Below, one piece after another: positions 14,201 through 19,891 of a DNA stretch of 28,196 nucleotides (the first letter of the stretch is position 1; every line of letters starts with the position of its first letter). The position numbers and the translations under genes were made by a program. The DNA is from CAYRJA01 sp964424455 (GTDB taxonomy: Bacteria > Bacteroidota > Bacteroidia > Chitinophagales > UBA10324). The notes under the pieces were generated by a model, which saw only the letters and a list, made by a program, of their open reading frames with translations, made no database searches and was not told where the DNA came from. The stretch lies in NCBI GenBank assembly GCA_964424455.1, contig CAYRJA010000035.1:1-28196 (forward strand), given 5' to 3'.

Positions 14201-17200
14201 CGGTTACTTACGATGTAACCGGAGCTAATTCTATAAGTTCTACTACTGCCTCCATGACTGTTGTTACAACCGGGGCAGGAGGAACTTTTACAACAGAGGT
14301 TTTAAATACAAGCGGGTCATGTACAGTAAATGTAACCTCTATTAAGTTTACGAATACGCTATGCATCAGTTCAGTAAGCGCCAGTTACAATTTTACGGTA
14401 AATGCTCATGCCTCTGTTTCAACTCACCCCTCAAATCAATCTGAATGTGTAGGTGAGGATGCGACATTCAGCATTGTTGCAGGCGGAGCATCTCCATTTA
14501 CTTATCAATGGGAGGAAAAGCAAATCAGTACATGGAACACCATTGGCGGGGCTACTAATGATTCATATACGAAAACAAGCGTTACTTCCGGTATGGATGG
14601 ATACCAGTATCGTTGTGTTGTAACGAATTCCTGTGGAACAAGTGCAACTTCTAATGCAGCCACATTAACGGTAACCGCTCCGCCCGATATTACCTACTAT
14701 GAAGCAGGAGATGGAAATAATGACATCATCTATTGCAGTGGAACAACAGTGCTGAAAGGCAAGGTAACCGGCAACAGCCCCACCAATACATGGCAGGTGT
14801 CGAATGACGGCGGCAACACATGGACAAATATTTCCGGTGGAGCGCCATACACTATCAACAGTAATGTGGATACTTCCATGCTGAGTATCAATCTCACCGG
14901 ATCGTATTCGTCATACTGGAAAAACAAATACCGCTTGATTGGTGCAAACTCTTGCGGTAATGACACCTCTGCTGCGGCAACCCTGTACAGACAAACCTCA
15001 CCCTCTATTACTGTACAGCCGGTAAAGCGTGACACTATTTGTGCGGGCAGCAGTATCAGTAAAACGTACAGTTATGATGTGTTGTCTGTTGATACGAATT
15101 ACCTCTGGCAGTATTACAATGGCAGCAGTTGGGTGGGCGTTGCCAATGGGACTCCGACGGGATTCAGCTACTCTGGTGAATATACCGATGATTTGCAGAT
15201 TAACACGACCGGTTCTGCACCTCAGGGAACATACTGGTTCCGGAACAAGCTGATGACCGGCTGCGGCACTATCTATACCGATACAGCTATGGTTAGGGTT
15301 CGCCCAAGCGATATAGCGCAGGTTTCTATGGAAATTACACCATCTCTTATTATCTGCAACTCTACTCATACCGCATCCTTTACGGCAGTGCCGGTTTACG
15401 GAGGAAGCACTCCCGGCTATCAGTGGCAGCTTGATTCAGGCAGCGGATGGTCAAATGTTTCAGGAGCCACTAATGGCACTTATACTGATAACAGTGTGTC
15501 AAACGGAAACAAGTATCGTGTGATAATGACTTCCAGTCTTACCGGTTGTGTTGCCGGAAGCCCCGACACATCTTCTTTTGTAACTGTTACAGTTCTGACC
15601 GGCTCACCCGGAGTATGGATTGGCGGCTATGACACTAACTGGAGCGATTACCGCAACTGGTGTGATGGTGTTCCTGATTCAACTACCAATGTGGTGATAC
15701 CTGATGTGACAAACGATTCGGGTAACTTCCCTGTAATCAGCGATAGCGCTTATGCTCATAATATAACCATTCAGGCGAATGCTTCACTGACCATTAATTC
15801 AAGCCCGGGTAACCTGTCGCTCTATGGTAATTTGTCTATTAACACCACGGCAACCTATACCCATACTGACGGAATACTTCGCTTTACAGGTTCATCCGCA
15901 CAAACAGCGGATGCCATCAATGCGTACGATGTGGTGATGGATAATACAAGCGGTGTTACACTGAATGGCAACCTCACCGTCAGCAATACGCTTACATTAA
16001 TGAATGGGGTGATTGCCACCGGGACAAAGAATGTAATTGTAACAGACACAACCGCATCCAGCATTATTGCAGCAGGAGCTAATGTCGGAACAAACTATAC
16101 AGTCAGCTACATCAACGGAAATCTGACTCGTTATTTCAGAGACAGTTCTTCGCTTACCTATCATTTCCCTGTCGGCAATGCCACCAAGGGAAGATTGGTA
16201 TCGGTTAAGTCTAATCACTTATCCGGCAAAACCGGTCAGAACCCTTATGGTATCCGCAAGTTCACTGCATTCTTCAAAAATGGTCCGGTAAAAACAGGCG
16301 GCTTCCAGTCAGACCAGTATATGAGTGCATGGGAAACCAGTATTCCGGGCAATCCTTATCACACCGCCTACAAGCGCATGCGTGATGAAGGAACGTGGAT
16401 TATCGAACCTGACTCATTAGCATCGTTGGGAACTTATGATATCAGTCTTTTCTTTAACGGCTTTATCTCACCTGCGTTGAATGATAATCAATTCGGAATA
16501 TTGAAAAGAGATACCGGCTCTACCACCTTTGCAGACTGGAAACCGGCAGGAGGAACATTGAGTAGTACAAGCGGACCCGGAAGATTGAAAAATGATGGAT
16601 ATGCACTCCGCAAAGGGTTGAGTTCATTCTCTGAATTTGGCATTGGTGAATCGGACAATCTGTTGCCGATTCAGTTGACAACATTCACCGCTGAAAAATG
16701 TAACGATGATTTGGATGCATTGTTAAAATGGAATACAGCGAGTGAAATCAACAACGACCATTTCGATGTTGAACTTGCGCTTAATATTAATGGGGAGGGA
16801 AAACTTTCTTTCTCAAAAATAGGTGAAGTACAGGGAGCGGGAACATCTGCTGTTGAACATGATTATCATTTCATAGATAGTCAGTTGAATAAATCAGGAA
16901 ACCGTTACTACCGGTTAAGGCAGGTTGATTTCGATGGCGCTGATTCGTATTCAGATATAAGAGTGTTGAATTTCAATACTACAAAACTTGAAATATCGGC
17001 TTTGTATCCTAACCCGACAGATAACAAGTTGAACTTTGTGATTACAACACCTTATGACAAGTCAGTTACAATTTCAGTTACCAATATACTCGGACAGGAA
17101 GTGTTCTTGGGTACAGAAGAACTGAAAGAAGGAGTAACCACTCTGCAATTTGATGTAAGCACGATGACGCAGGGAGTTTACTTCCTGAATGTGAAAGACG

Positions 17201-17241
17201 GTCGTGACGTAAACATTCACAGGAAGTTTGAGAAGTTTTGA
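1..17241 (+). CDS. Giant modular T9SS-secreted beta-helix protein, 5' partial
   Basis: The frame is open from base 1 to a TGA at 17239-17241 (at least 5,746 residues). The first ATG, at 70, lies inside a domain, so the real start and signal peptide are left of the window. The sequence is rich in Asn, Thr, Gly and Ser with repeated N-x-I-x-x-N rungs, typical of right-handed parallel beta-helices. Five such modules each end in a DIGADE-like motif. They are followed by Ig-like domains, MopE-type metal-binding repeats, an FN3-like domain (LLPIQLTTFTAE... NRYYRLRQVDFDG) and a C-terminal type A sorting domain. Family knowledge says such proteins cross the outer membrane through T9SS and are released or anchored at the surface; adhesion or matrix binding is a guess. 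No enzyme active site was recognised. The gene stands alone, and a terminator follows 39 bases after the stop. Confidence 0.93.
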   Translation, partial: AGTLSGTITSYTDLASIAHALRTMQVTGNVLFEMSGYTGEAVPNQTVTFYPFTTDGPSYTAAIRPASGQTGFVTAGDPGSALPLINFNGIDSLTIDGRPGGTGSSEWIFRNTRTTATVAPTFQFINDATYNKLDYLNIQGQNITATSGTVSFASTSGTLGNSYNTISNCHIRENTVTGTTPLNAIFSSGLSAAVSNSYNTISNNNIYNFFTVGTAGAGIWVGAYNIGWTISGNHLYQTASRTGTGAIIRYGININNANTGSTGFTISNNYIGGTAASTGSTAWTIGGTVNQSFYGIAINTLAAGNNLISNNYIRNLNLSHGTAASATLFIGIYDQNGNNEITGNSIGGLNAADEIQINSNYGAASSTYGIYCTSGTDTVTNNTIGTISLTNTTGIVSCTGIFTAASTGSLSVIIDNNTIAKISAAYPLTTAGGFVRGIYTTGTSTAGIRTITNNTIYELSTATTNTGASSAAVTAGIVQLSTTAGNTVTHNLIHSLTNSAATAVTNIVGLYYDGATTGTNLIERNNIHSLSLLTSSNTATITGIFANSGNSNYNNNMVRLGIMPDGSAITTGNIITGINEAGSGTNNFYFNSIYIGGTGVATGGGATYALNEGSTSTTARNIKNNILWNARSNSSTGGSHYSIRVNNTTNLTSDYNNILSNGANGAVTGMVNATPYTTFNDWKSGSGKDAASASGNPQFINATGNAGAVNLHINTLVGTPVESAGTSITGLTKDYDDDARFNDGGYSGTGTAVDIGADEGEFTPVDLTAPVIGNYTLLSSVCNTATTHTLSGVAIMDASAVAVATGTRPRVYYKKSTDANTYAGNTSGDNGWKWVEASNGATPFSFTLDLTLLNGGTIAPNDAIQYFVVAQDSGANVPNPPNVQIKSGNFAANPSSVALTSAEFPITGSINSFSILPCQGTVTVGTGGNYANFTPNGGLFQAINSATVTGDLTVSVVSNISTEDGVNALNQFASPYKLLIKPNAASTRYISGAAAQGLFRMNGADRVTFDGHHNGSGRYISLSNTNTSNPTVVFLNDAVTDTLKNIEVIGVSTSTSNGVIVFSTAAAGGNDNIVIDSCNLHDGTTKPANIIYASGSASPNENSGIEITNNNIYNFFVAGSAGNGILVSSNNTGWTINGNSFYQTASTAPTATVDNMAINISNSSGNGFTVNNNFIGGNTSGATGTWTTTGTAQHRFTGIYMNVGTATASNVQGNIIRNFSMTTASVFQTQNGIFTGIYASNGLVNIGTITGNTIGSITATDNIDIINNPAASLGNVYGIKTESNSNVNIQNNKIGGITLRNPSSIAYISNFYGIVGKTSSTSATVTINGNTVGSTTVANSIKNSTGNTYNSTNNIYTAGIYCDAGNTAGTTSISNNIVSGISYTAGGSATSGSVQVVGIYRQYAPSNTIQGNRVSNLASSSPYTGTGITSGVVGILFNVTTASGHTISQNVIDSLYNSAASAAVSVTGLVQNTATSGTNIVERNFIHSLSLASSSTSAAINGIYVVAGNTTFRNNMIRVGKDAAGNDITTGYAISGINEAAGTNNYFYNSVYVGTTSGVSSTLNTYSLNNSSTSTTARSIQNNIFWNARSNSSSGKNYAIAINNTTNLTIGYNDLYASGTNGVLGSIGGTDNLNLSSYGSGNVSGNPQFIDATGNAANVNLHISTSIGTPVEGAGLAIAVTKDYDDDTRSTGTAPTGPDIGADEGAFIPVDMTPPAISYTALANQCNTNPSTITLGSVTITDGSGVNVTAGTKPRIYYKRSTNANTYAGNTSSDDGWKWVEASNGSSPFSFSMDVSLLTGSGVAAGQVIQYFIVAQDEGANVPSPPNVGINSGTFAATPSSVALTAAAFPIGSTINSFAILPCSGTVTVGASGANYTAFTISGSVAAGTAGIFQAINATTLTGNLTINVTSDISIEDGTVALNQFAAPYKIKIQSSGSVRNISGTSGSNAGLFRLDGADNVRFSGGTGTDRNLKFTNTGVGGAASTFNFLNDATLDTLNNCIIEGGAVSTTNGVILIGGSTGTTGNDNIRIENCDIKEAGSNLPTMGIYSAGSSTKENNGVVVTDCNISNFFNASTTSHYAGIYLGVYNNSWTIQNNKFFQSATRTITGSVQPHSIIYIDNAGGGYTVSGNTIGATDASGTGTMTYTSTASPNMAVIYLNVAASPVSVVQNNIISKLSYTSISAAGGTQWGTFSGIYVYGGNVNIIGNTIGATTGTGTIAVTLNTNNGGYLNGIKNDGAGTVKIYNNNIGSITATATGTNVGLNLVGIHFTQGTVAVSGNNIGSSSTSNSIQTNGTVVANSNSIIGINGATTATDSILNNNIYNITNSNTGTATYTQGIAISGTGRHLFIGNTVRNLSSTATGTGTGTSSSVVGLLMNSTSNTNALAVTGNTIYALSNSGAVNSAVTGIYYAGGSNTSNAVNKNLVYNLQPGTGTSSVATGIHLAGGVAITSNNMVRLGYDASGSAITNTSIITGISKDNLSANKIYFNSVYVGGSGVGSSPANNTYAFRRVQTGVDTVRNNIFVNARANSTTGGKHYSTYINAVTTLGSNYNVFYAPNTGGVLFSVIGTDQTTLQGWNFAVTNQDKSSGIGDPNFIAPTAVTPNLHLQSPTPAEAAGIVVTGITDDVDADVRASFTPTDIGADAANLTPVDVVRPEVSVTAIPNQSACSGTLNIDVTATVTDAGTGVATGSLAPTLWWKLGAGAGVPGDWTAVLPSSSSGSNYYYVLTISGVTSGQTYQYYVAAQDQAGTPNIGYSHFNATTPVHSDVATITTTNGAAAPFTILSVTPLSGTVTVGTSGTYPTLTGAGGLFAAINSNGLNGDLIATVISSTTETGDNALNQWTEYCGTTYSLLIQPDGTTQWTLSAAFAGNLFNINGADRVTIDGSYNGAGQYLKFVNTNTSNNTFILQNGTTDFKLLNCVVEGSANTTGSTAKAIVNIGGTASNNNIRIAGNKLGSSSWSANVIYAAGAAGDPNHHITIENNEIFNFMIWSGGFTRAYGINVTSTGNGSNWKIAGNSIYNTGINGQNSQGAINFAPGSASTNDTISGNWIGGGSALCGTGGIGYWGNSWDNYSSGENQVQGIYVNCGTIALNGNNITNILVSNSDYSGFVCMYFGGSTVPTVTNNVFGTGSNGQPDNSKIIQVAGGGLSGSYYPGYIYGIWNQSTSSSTATYSGNDFYYLFQSGAYTGGQVQVITHQTAGPVTITNNRINGPQAAGIEYNSFGIRVEPTTSTSGNLIEGNIVAGPYINNGGSQAGIINYGINVKALSTRTVSGVINKNTVWDMRNANGSGYTEGIIVWTEGTGGNGNWDITNNMVTLKNNGSTANRVGLYGIDVELNSSSTTNIQYNTVLISGDNPSSEAGAYDVSSYAFFRFPNNTGTVTGDVTTLKNNVFINKRRYSNSASYGHFAIANFGTSNYATNFSVSDYNFLQSNSASKCYVGQWGTVTQTSLADWQTASGKDANSYTATYTTGASNFGTTTLNPENLFANALSDLHISQTDGQSYLFVNNRGTPISVTTDYDGQTRNSTNPDLGADEFGSYNDAGVIAVKPNCNGTSVDVTIKNYGSAVLNSVTVNWTVNGNSNTAGSWSSMNLASGATVVKTINLTNPTSFTAATAYNVIATTANPNGVTDENTANDSYTANPLYYGMGATVYVGTTGSPKFSTYNELFNTINNSVLTANLSVQVNAGTSEPSTPTFLNAVGYCGGTRTITITPASATIYTATGTTGTSAYQGMIGFNGAANVTIDGNYSGAGQYLRFRNNSGTYPTFAFRNDANVITVKNSLIEGNNNTTYVSGGITNAPGIIFIGDAAASGSGNRNISFTGNTIRDRSDATGVPANAVFSYNTTSGVYNKNISIKNNNIFNFSQTGVYLPDNAGNGTAWNISGNSFYCTSDMSSYQSAVPQHIAIYLKSSASHTDTIRKNFIGGSATGATGTWSNSNDYLDFEGIRLEIGGTGSQITLVDSNTIRNISLTGTELSMFMGVRVKTGLVDITNNTIGDLLATMNSPSILVSGSGTPNYTNDNVQVFGIWNYSTSASTISGNVVAGIRSTAPYNTESGHSYLTGIRRGAREYGTNALNVYAGKSIIRGNTIANLFSESSLSNVNMNGKYQDKVWPAALSGIALRSNYGSDNRVDSNTVYNLFANATWNRWVRINGIALNAETTSDAGIVSKNRIYDLTNYNGGVFGADVYTPSISGITIGGADLADINSYVANGSYTLINNMIHLAPEVHPTKQYNNPDIYGILDVTKSGNTTKFYYNTVYITGEGKSSLPGDCPVVPSYGYMRSAAGNGETNGGTVYFKNNIIINNRTGYVDHFTICNNTSNPATGWSGSNVNYNFLSTGNTGTVAQKIVGNFQSGPATTYNFSGWKTAFSCDANSVYGQTVTGSTPSSYTSPNDTANDVVNPGAGYLFVDPDDIVTDGAFLHLENGSDDGYLFAKENALDLSGIGITTDIDGTVRSTTVPYIGAHELDACIPPAITTHPATQTVCNGDLNVTLSVVATGQAPLSYQWRKNTSNITGATNSSYIMSPVTTGDAGSYDVVVTNSCGTTTSNTATLTVNPGTTEICNNIDDDCDGTVDDGVTQSCYSGDNGTNGVGPCHSGTQTCSAGSWGICAGEVIPTTEVCNNVDDDCDGTVDDGLTRSCYSGPGGTNGVGICHSGTQTCSAGSWGICAGEVVPATEICNNLDDNCNGTVDDVAPGLLPQVSNFSISVGTVCAGNGAVVTVTSSTLTNGDYTVTYDVTGANSISSTTASMTVVTTGAGGTFTTEVLNTSGSCTVNVTSIKFTNTLCISSVSASYNFTVNAHASVSTHPSNQSECVGEDATFSIVAGGASPFTYQWEEKQISTWNTIGGATNDSYTKTSVTSGMDGYQYRCVVTNSCGTSATSNAATLTVTAPPDITYYEAGDGNNDIIYCSGTTVLKGKVTGNSPTNTWQVSNDGGNTWTNISGGAPYTINSNVDTSMLSINLTGSYSSYWKNKYRLIGANSCGNDTSAAATLYRQTSPSITVQPVKRDTICAGSSISKTYSYDVLSVDTNYLWQYYNGSSWVGVANGTPTGFSYSGEYTDDLQINTTGSAPQGTYWFRNKLMTGCGTIYTDTAMVRVRPSDIAQVSMEITPSLIICNSTHTASFTAVPVYGGSTPGYQWQLDSGSGWSNVSGATNGTYTDNSVSNGNKYRVIMTSSLTGCVAGSPDTSSFVTVTVLTGSPGVWIGGYDTNWSDYRNWCDGVPDSTTNVVIPDVTNDSGNFPVISDSAYAHNITIQANASLTINSSPGNLSLYGNLSINTTATYTHTDGILRFTGSSAQTADAINAYDVVMDNTSGVTLNGNLTVSNTLTLMNGVIATGTKNVIVTDTTASSIIAAGANVGTNYTVSYINGNLTRYFRDSSSLTYHFPVGNATKGRLVSVKSNHLSGKTGQNPYGIRKFTAFFKNGPVKTGGFQSDQYMSAWETSIPGNPYHTAYKRMRDEGTWIIEPDSLASLGTYDISLFFNGFISPALNDNQFGILKRDTGSTTFADWKPAGGTLSSTSGPGRLKNDGYALRKGLSSFSEFGIGESDNLLPIQLTTFTAEKCNDDLDALLKWNTASEINNDHFDVELALNINGEGKLSFSKIGEVQGAGTSAVEHDYHFIDSQLNKSGNRYYRLRQVDFDGADSYSDIRVLNFNTTKLEISALYPNPTDNKLNFVITTPYDKSVTISVTNILGQEVFLGTEELKEGVTTLQFDVSTMTQGVYFLNVKDGRDVNIHRKFEKF
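2758..5115 (+). repeat. Beta-helix module 2 of the giant protein
   Basis: The module opens with GTVTVG at 2758 and closes with DIGADEG at 5115 (786 residues). It carries the landmarks VTFDG, NNNIYNFF and GWTINGNSFYQTAS in the same order as module 1. The linker after it (5116-5592) is 159 residues, the same length as the linker after module 1. It repeats the segments GWKWVEASNG and GANVP, making these two linkers the closest pair in the protein. Confidence 0.78.
5593..7935 (+). repeat. Beta-helix module 3 of the giant protein
   Basis: The module opens with GTVTVG at 5593 and closes with DIGADA at about 7935 (781 residues). The landmark has drifted to CNISNFF followed by SWTIQNNKFFQSA. The linker after it (7936-8373, 146 residues) has the same plan as the two before it (WWKLG..., YQYYVAAQD) but has clearly diverged. 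Confidence 0.75.
8374..10611 (+). repeat. Beta-helix module 4 of the giant protein
   Basis: The module opens with GTVTVG at 8374 and closes with DLGADE at 10594-10611 (746 residues). The landmark is ENNEIFNF. The linker after it (10612-10947, 112 residues) is of another type. It has the NYGSAVLNSVTVNWTVNG and DENTANDSY features of a CARDB-like domain instead of the linker used after modules 1-3. Confidence 0.72.
10948..13407 (+). repeat. Beta-helix module 5 of the giant protein
   Basis: The module opens with GATVYVG at 10948 and closes with YIGAHEL at about 13407 (820 residues). The landmarks are VTIDG, NNNIFNF and AWNISGNSFYCTS. This is the last beta-helix, and Ig-like domains start directly after it. 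Confidence 0.72.
13408..15600 (+). other. Ig-like domain region of the giant protein
   Basis: Within the frame there are Ig-like/PKD-like domains with the SYQW...GATNSSY...Y.VVVTNSCG pattern at about 13420-13675 and 14404-14670. Less typical all-beta domains lie at about 14095-14370, 14680-15000, 15000-15300 and 15300-15600, several starting with an ICxG or CxG segment. This is the usual stalk before a T9SS sorting domain in large Bacteroidota surface proteins. The MopE-type repeats interrupt it after the first Ig-like domain. Confidence 0.7.
13687..14082 (+). repeat. MopE-type metal-binding motif, tandem 174-base repeat (2.3 copies)
   Basis: Copies start at 13687, 13861 and 14035, an exact 174-base (58-residue) period. 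Each begins E(I/V)CNN-(I/V/L)DD-(D/N)C(D/N)GTVDD. Full copies continue with a Cys-rich half ending SAGSWGICAGEV. The third copy stops after its first 16 residues. The motif matches the putative metal-binding motif found in MopE and many secreted bacterial proteins, with Asp/Asn spacing like calcium-binding DxDxDG loops. Much of the two full copies is nearly identical at DNA level, pointing to recent duplication. Confidence 0.85.
16987..17238 (+). other. T9SS type A C-terminal sorting domain
   Basis: The last 84 residues have the standard plan: LYPNP near the start, then a VTNILGQEV strand, and GVYFLNVKDG near the end with basic residues at the C-terminus. The FN3-like segment just before it (about 16660-16980, with LKWNTASEINNDHF) is the usual neighbour of such domains in Bacteroidota. 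Family knowledge: the domain targets the protein to the T9SS translocon and is cleaved on export. Confidence 0.92.
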
Positions 17242-17280
17242 TTGAATGTTTTCCTGTTTAAGTGGAACAGGATTCAGAAG

Positions 17281-17310
17281 AAAAAAGGAAGCCAAACGGC
17301 TTCCTTTTTT
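17281..17310 (+). terminator. Intrinsic terminator of the giant gene
   Basis: GGAAGCC (17287-17293) and GGCTTCC (17298-17304) pair perfectly around the loop AAAC. Six A residues before and six T residues after extend the stem and supply the U-tract. It begins 39 bases after the stop codon. Confidence 0.92.
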
Positions 17311-17369
17311 CATGTATATTAAGCAAACTTTTTTTGCCACGGTTTTTGCAATATAATTGTGCTTGATAA

Positions 17370-18764
17370 ATGACTCTCTCTTTGGTTAGATACTTATTCA
17401 TATATTTTGTTTTTCCATTTTTATATCCCTGCTTTAGTTGTAAAGCGGCTTCTTCAATTGATTTTTCTGAAACTTGTATATTAAATAGAAAAGAAATAAT
17501 AAATGATACAGTTGAAATACAAGGAAAATTTGTAAATCACTGTACAATACCCGGTAAAATAGTTGTTACGAGATTCAGCGTAATGGGAAGCCGTGATGAG
17601 AATATTCCTGTTAATAAAGATGGTGAGTTTAGTTATTATTTGGCGATAGATAACCCTTGTCAAATAACTCTTTTTTCCGGAGCTAAATATTTTGATTTCT
17701 TAATAACACCAAAAGAGAAAAAGTATTCGATTGAAATTGCTTGTGATGAGAAGAAGAATGAAACCATTTCGATAAAAAATTCTTATGAGAACAATGCATT
17801 TGTTCCGTTCTATGCTTTATGTAAATCACTTAGAGAGTCACTCCAGAAATATTCTGATAGAAATATAGCAGAGAAAGATACTTTCCTGATTGTCAGAAAT
17901 CTCTTTCTGGATTATCAGGATAAGGTTAAAGCGATTGCCTTGAAAAGTCCTAACTCCTTTACAGGAAGTTTACTTTGCCCTTCGGAGATACTGCCAAAAT
18001 CATCCTTTGTTTCCATTGAAGCGCTCAGAAAAAGTTTTTTAAAAAGAGAACTTTTTTCAAATCCACTTTATTACACCAGTTTTATTTCATCGCGTGTGTT
18101 TGTCAACTATATGTACTTGCTTAGTGAAGAGGATACCTCTTTTATCCCTTTCAACGAAGCTATGACTATTACGCTTAGAAATCCTGATGCAGCTAAATCC
18201 TTTCAGCAGCTTTTGTTTGATTTGTTTTATTTACACCATAAAGAGGATCTTCTGGTCAAATACCAGCAATGGGCTGACCATCATTCAACAAGCATGTATA
18301 ATGCTGCAGTAAGGGCACGGCTTTGGAATCTGGAAAGTTGTATAAAAGGTTCCGGATATATTGAAATTAAACTCAAAGACCCCAACGGTATTCAAAGGAA
18401 ACTCAGTGAAGATGTTGCATCCGGTAAATTAACCGTCTTGATTTTTTATGGACCCAATTGTTCTCATTGTCAGGAGCAATTACCAGAGCTGGTGCCATTG
18501 TGGAATAAATTTAAAGACAAGGGACTGAGAATTTATGCAGTCGGGTATGATTCGGATGTTACAGATTGGAATAATTTTATTAAAAACAAATCTACTACCG
18601 AGTGGACAAATGTTTTTGAATCAAAGGAAGGCAGCCGTCCCAGTATAAAATATATAGTGACTTATACACCTATGTTTATCTTGATTGACTCAAGCGGGAA
18701 AATCATTACGAGATTTGCAAGTATCGAAGATGTACTGAAAGAAATTCCTAAAAGACTGGAATAA
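17370..18764 (+). CDS. Secreted thioredoxin-like (TlpA/ResA-type) protein
   Basis: This is a 464-residue protein. A hydrophobic N-terminus (about residues 5-28) looks like a signal peptide; a Cys at 24 could be a lipid site, but the lipobox is poor. Residues of about 30-340 form a family-specific region, with an N-terminal beta-rich part resembling the DUF4369-like domain of Bacteroidota TlpA proteins. The C-terminal 115 residues are a thioredoxin fold with the redox motif CSHC (Cys364 and Cys367) after a VLIFYGPN strand, and a cis-Pro in YTPMFILID. Expected role: periplasmic or surface thiol-disulfide exchange. It has no operon partner. The ATG at 17370 is the first in the frame, and the leader is AT-rich without a Shine-Dalgarno sequence, as usual in this phylum. 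Confidence 0.87.
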   Translation: MTLSLVRYLFIYFVFPFLYPCFSCKAASSIDFSETCILNRKEIINDTVEIQGKFVNHCTIPGKIVVTRFSVMGSRDENIPVNKDGEFSYYLAIDNPCQITLFSGAKYFDFLITPKEKKYSIEIACDEKKNETISIKNSYENNAFVPFYALCKSLRESLQKYSDRNIAEKDTFLIVRNLFLDYQDKVKAIALKSPNSFTGSLLCPSEILPKSSFVSIEALRKSFLKRELFSNPLYYTSFISSRVFVNYMYLLSEEDTSFIPFNEAMTITLRNPDAAKSFQQLLFDLFYLHHKEDLLVKYQQWADHHSTSMYNAAVRARLWNLESCIKGSGYIEIKLKDPNGIQRKLSEDVASGKLTVLIFYGPNCSHCQEQLPELVPLWNKFKDKGLRIYAVGYDSDVTDWNNFIKNKSTTEWTNVFESKEGSRPSIKYIVTYTPMFILIDSSGKIITRFASIEDVLKEIPKRLE

Positions 18765-18802
18765 AAAGCGGGCAAGGGTAATTTAAATGATGGCAGCAGT
18801 AC

Positions 18803-19357
18803 TCATTTATCTTTTATGTAGCGTACAGAAAATCCATTAGCTCTTCTATAAGCCATTTTCGTGATTTTATTACTACCCTTTTCAAAATGAATGCTATAAG
18901 CAGTTTGGTCGCCATCAGTAGTAGAAGTCCAGTAAAACCCCCATTTATCTTTAAAGTTGAAAATATCGGTAGGACTAATGTTAGCGCTCTTGTTTCCACC
19001 CAGTAATAAATTTAAACCGGATGAACCTCCTTCCATAAGAGCAGAAATAGCTTTCTCATCTCCCCCGAAATGATTAATTAGAATTTGCCATTCATCCAAT
19101 GAAGGAAGATGCCAACCTTTCGGAGCTGAGTTCAAGGCATTGCTAAAATAATATAATCTTCCGTATTTTTTGTTAGCAACTGAATCGTTATCAAAATACC
19201 AACTCTTCAAAGTAGGTGTATCCCAGTTAGAAGTCATCCAGGTTTGATCGCCAATAGTTATTGATTCATATTCCTTTTCAGAATATAAATTGCTTCTGTT
19301 GAAATCCGATGTATTAGGTGAAAGCAGCAATAAAAATACACATAGTAAAATTTTCAT
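18803..19357 (-). CDS. Small secreted FISUMP-domain protein
   Basis: This is a 184-residue protein with a short signal peptide (MKILLCVFLLLLSP). The rest matches the Fibrobacter succinogenes major paralogous domain: ITIGDQTWMTSNW at the start, YGRLYYF, then GWHLPSLDEWQILI, GFYWTST in the middle and FSVRYIKD at the end. The fold of this domain is related to formylglycine-generating and C-type lectin-like proteins, and its function is unknown. Length fits a single stand-alone domain. It converges with the thioredoxin-like gene, 38 bases apart. No T9SS sorting domain is present, so it is probably periplasmic or outer-membrane associated. Confidence 0.85.
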   Translation of the reverse strand: MKILLCVFLLLLSPNTSDFNRSNLYSEKEYESITIGDQTWMTSNWDTPTLKSWYFDNDSVANKKYGRLYYFSNALNSAPKGWHLPSLDEWQILINHFGGDEKAISALMEGGSSGLNLLLGGNKSANISPTDIFNFKDKWGFYWTSTTDGDQTAYSIHFEKGSNKITKMAYRRANGFSVRYIKDK

Positions 19358-19614
19358 CCGTTTTATTTTCTTAGTTTAGTATTCATGACTATTCTATAAA
19401 TTCAAAAATCGTATAAAATTTTTTAATTATTACACTTTTATAAGCTAATTGACGAATAAAATAAATTCAGAAATCAGACCAAACGATTGATGCGAGCTAC
19501 TTAGTTCTTCGGGGCACTTGTATTTTCAGAAAGAATATGTCTGTATCTGTTTTCAGAAAAGTTGTTTCAGCAATGATCCGACTGATACGGAATAATGAGT
19601 CGTTATAATTTCTC

Positions 19615-19734
19615 TGTCATTCCAATGAAGGAAGCATCTGCCTGTTCTCTGTGTCATTCCGACGAAGGAGGAATCCGCCAATAAGAAGCAGTGCAGTAAA
19701 ATGATGAGATCCCTCACTGCGTTCGGGATGACAG
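19615..19734. repeat. Dispersed inverted-repeat element (TGTCATTCCGA type)
   Basis: Two forward arms, at 19615-19640 and 19652-19677, begin TGTCATTCC and continue with a GAAGGAnGnATC-like stretch. A third arm at 19706-19734 is their reverse complement, starting GAGATCCCTCA and ending GGGATGACA. The arms can fold into a hairpin. Translated, the reverse arm gives the familiar spurious peptide VIPNAVRDL, a signature of intergenic repeats found in many bacterial genomes. Confidence 0.7.
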
Positions 19735-19836
19735 CGTTGGTTATCTGATTCATTGTTGTGCTCTCAGTGGAAAAGAAAACAAGTGAGAAGATGTTACAGG
19801 AGTAAAAAAGAATTCCATATAGGATGAACTTTTCTC

Positions 19837-19844
19837 TATGTTTG
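19837..19844 (+). promoter_or_regulatory. Putative -7 element of the peroxiredoxin promoter
   Basis: TATGTTTG matches the Bacteroidota -7 consensus TAnnTTTG exactly and would give a leader of about 40 bases. No TTTG is found at the -33 distance, so this is a half-supported promoter. Confidence 0.5.
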
Positions 19845-19891
19845 TAGTTGTAATCAGTGTTAACTTTTTAAACATAAAAACATAAACAATC

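Larger units (their letters stand above)
19358..19891. other. Intergenic region with dispersed repeat; no gene
   Basis: This is a 534-base divergent gap. The first 200 bases are very AT-rich and should hold the promoter of the FISUMP gene, but no clear consensus was found. The repeat element at 19615-19734 and the peroxiredoxin promoter at 19837-19844 are listed separately. A short open frame on the minus strand over the repeat is not a gene. Confidence 0.7.

Noticed and set aside
17333..17359. Promoter TTTG ... TATAATTG before the thioredoxin-like gene
   Set aside because: The gap is only 15 bases, the -7 box has a mismatch, and the start site would fall almost on the ATG.
19553..19753. Minus-strand open frame of 66 codons
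   Set aside because: It reads through the dispersed repeat and gives the familiar spurious peptide VIPNAVRDL; no domain or start signal.
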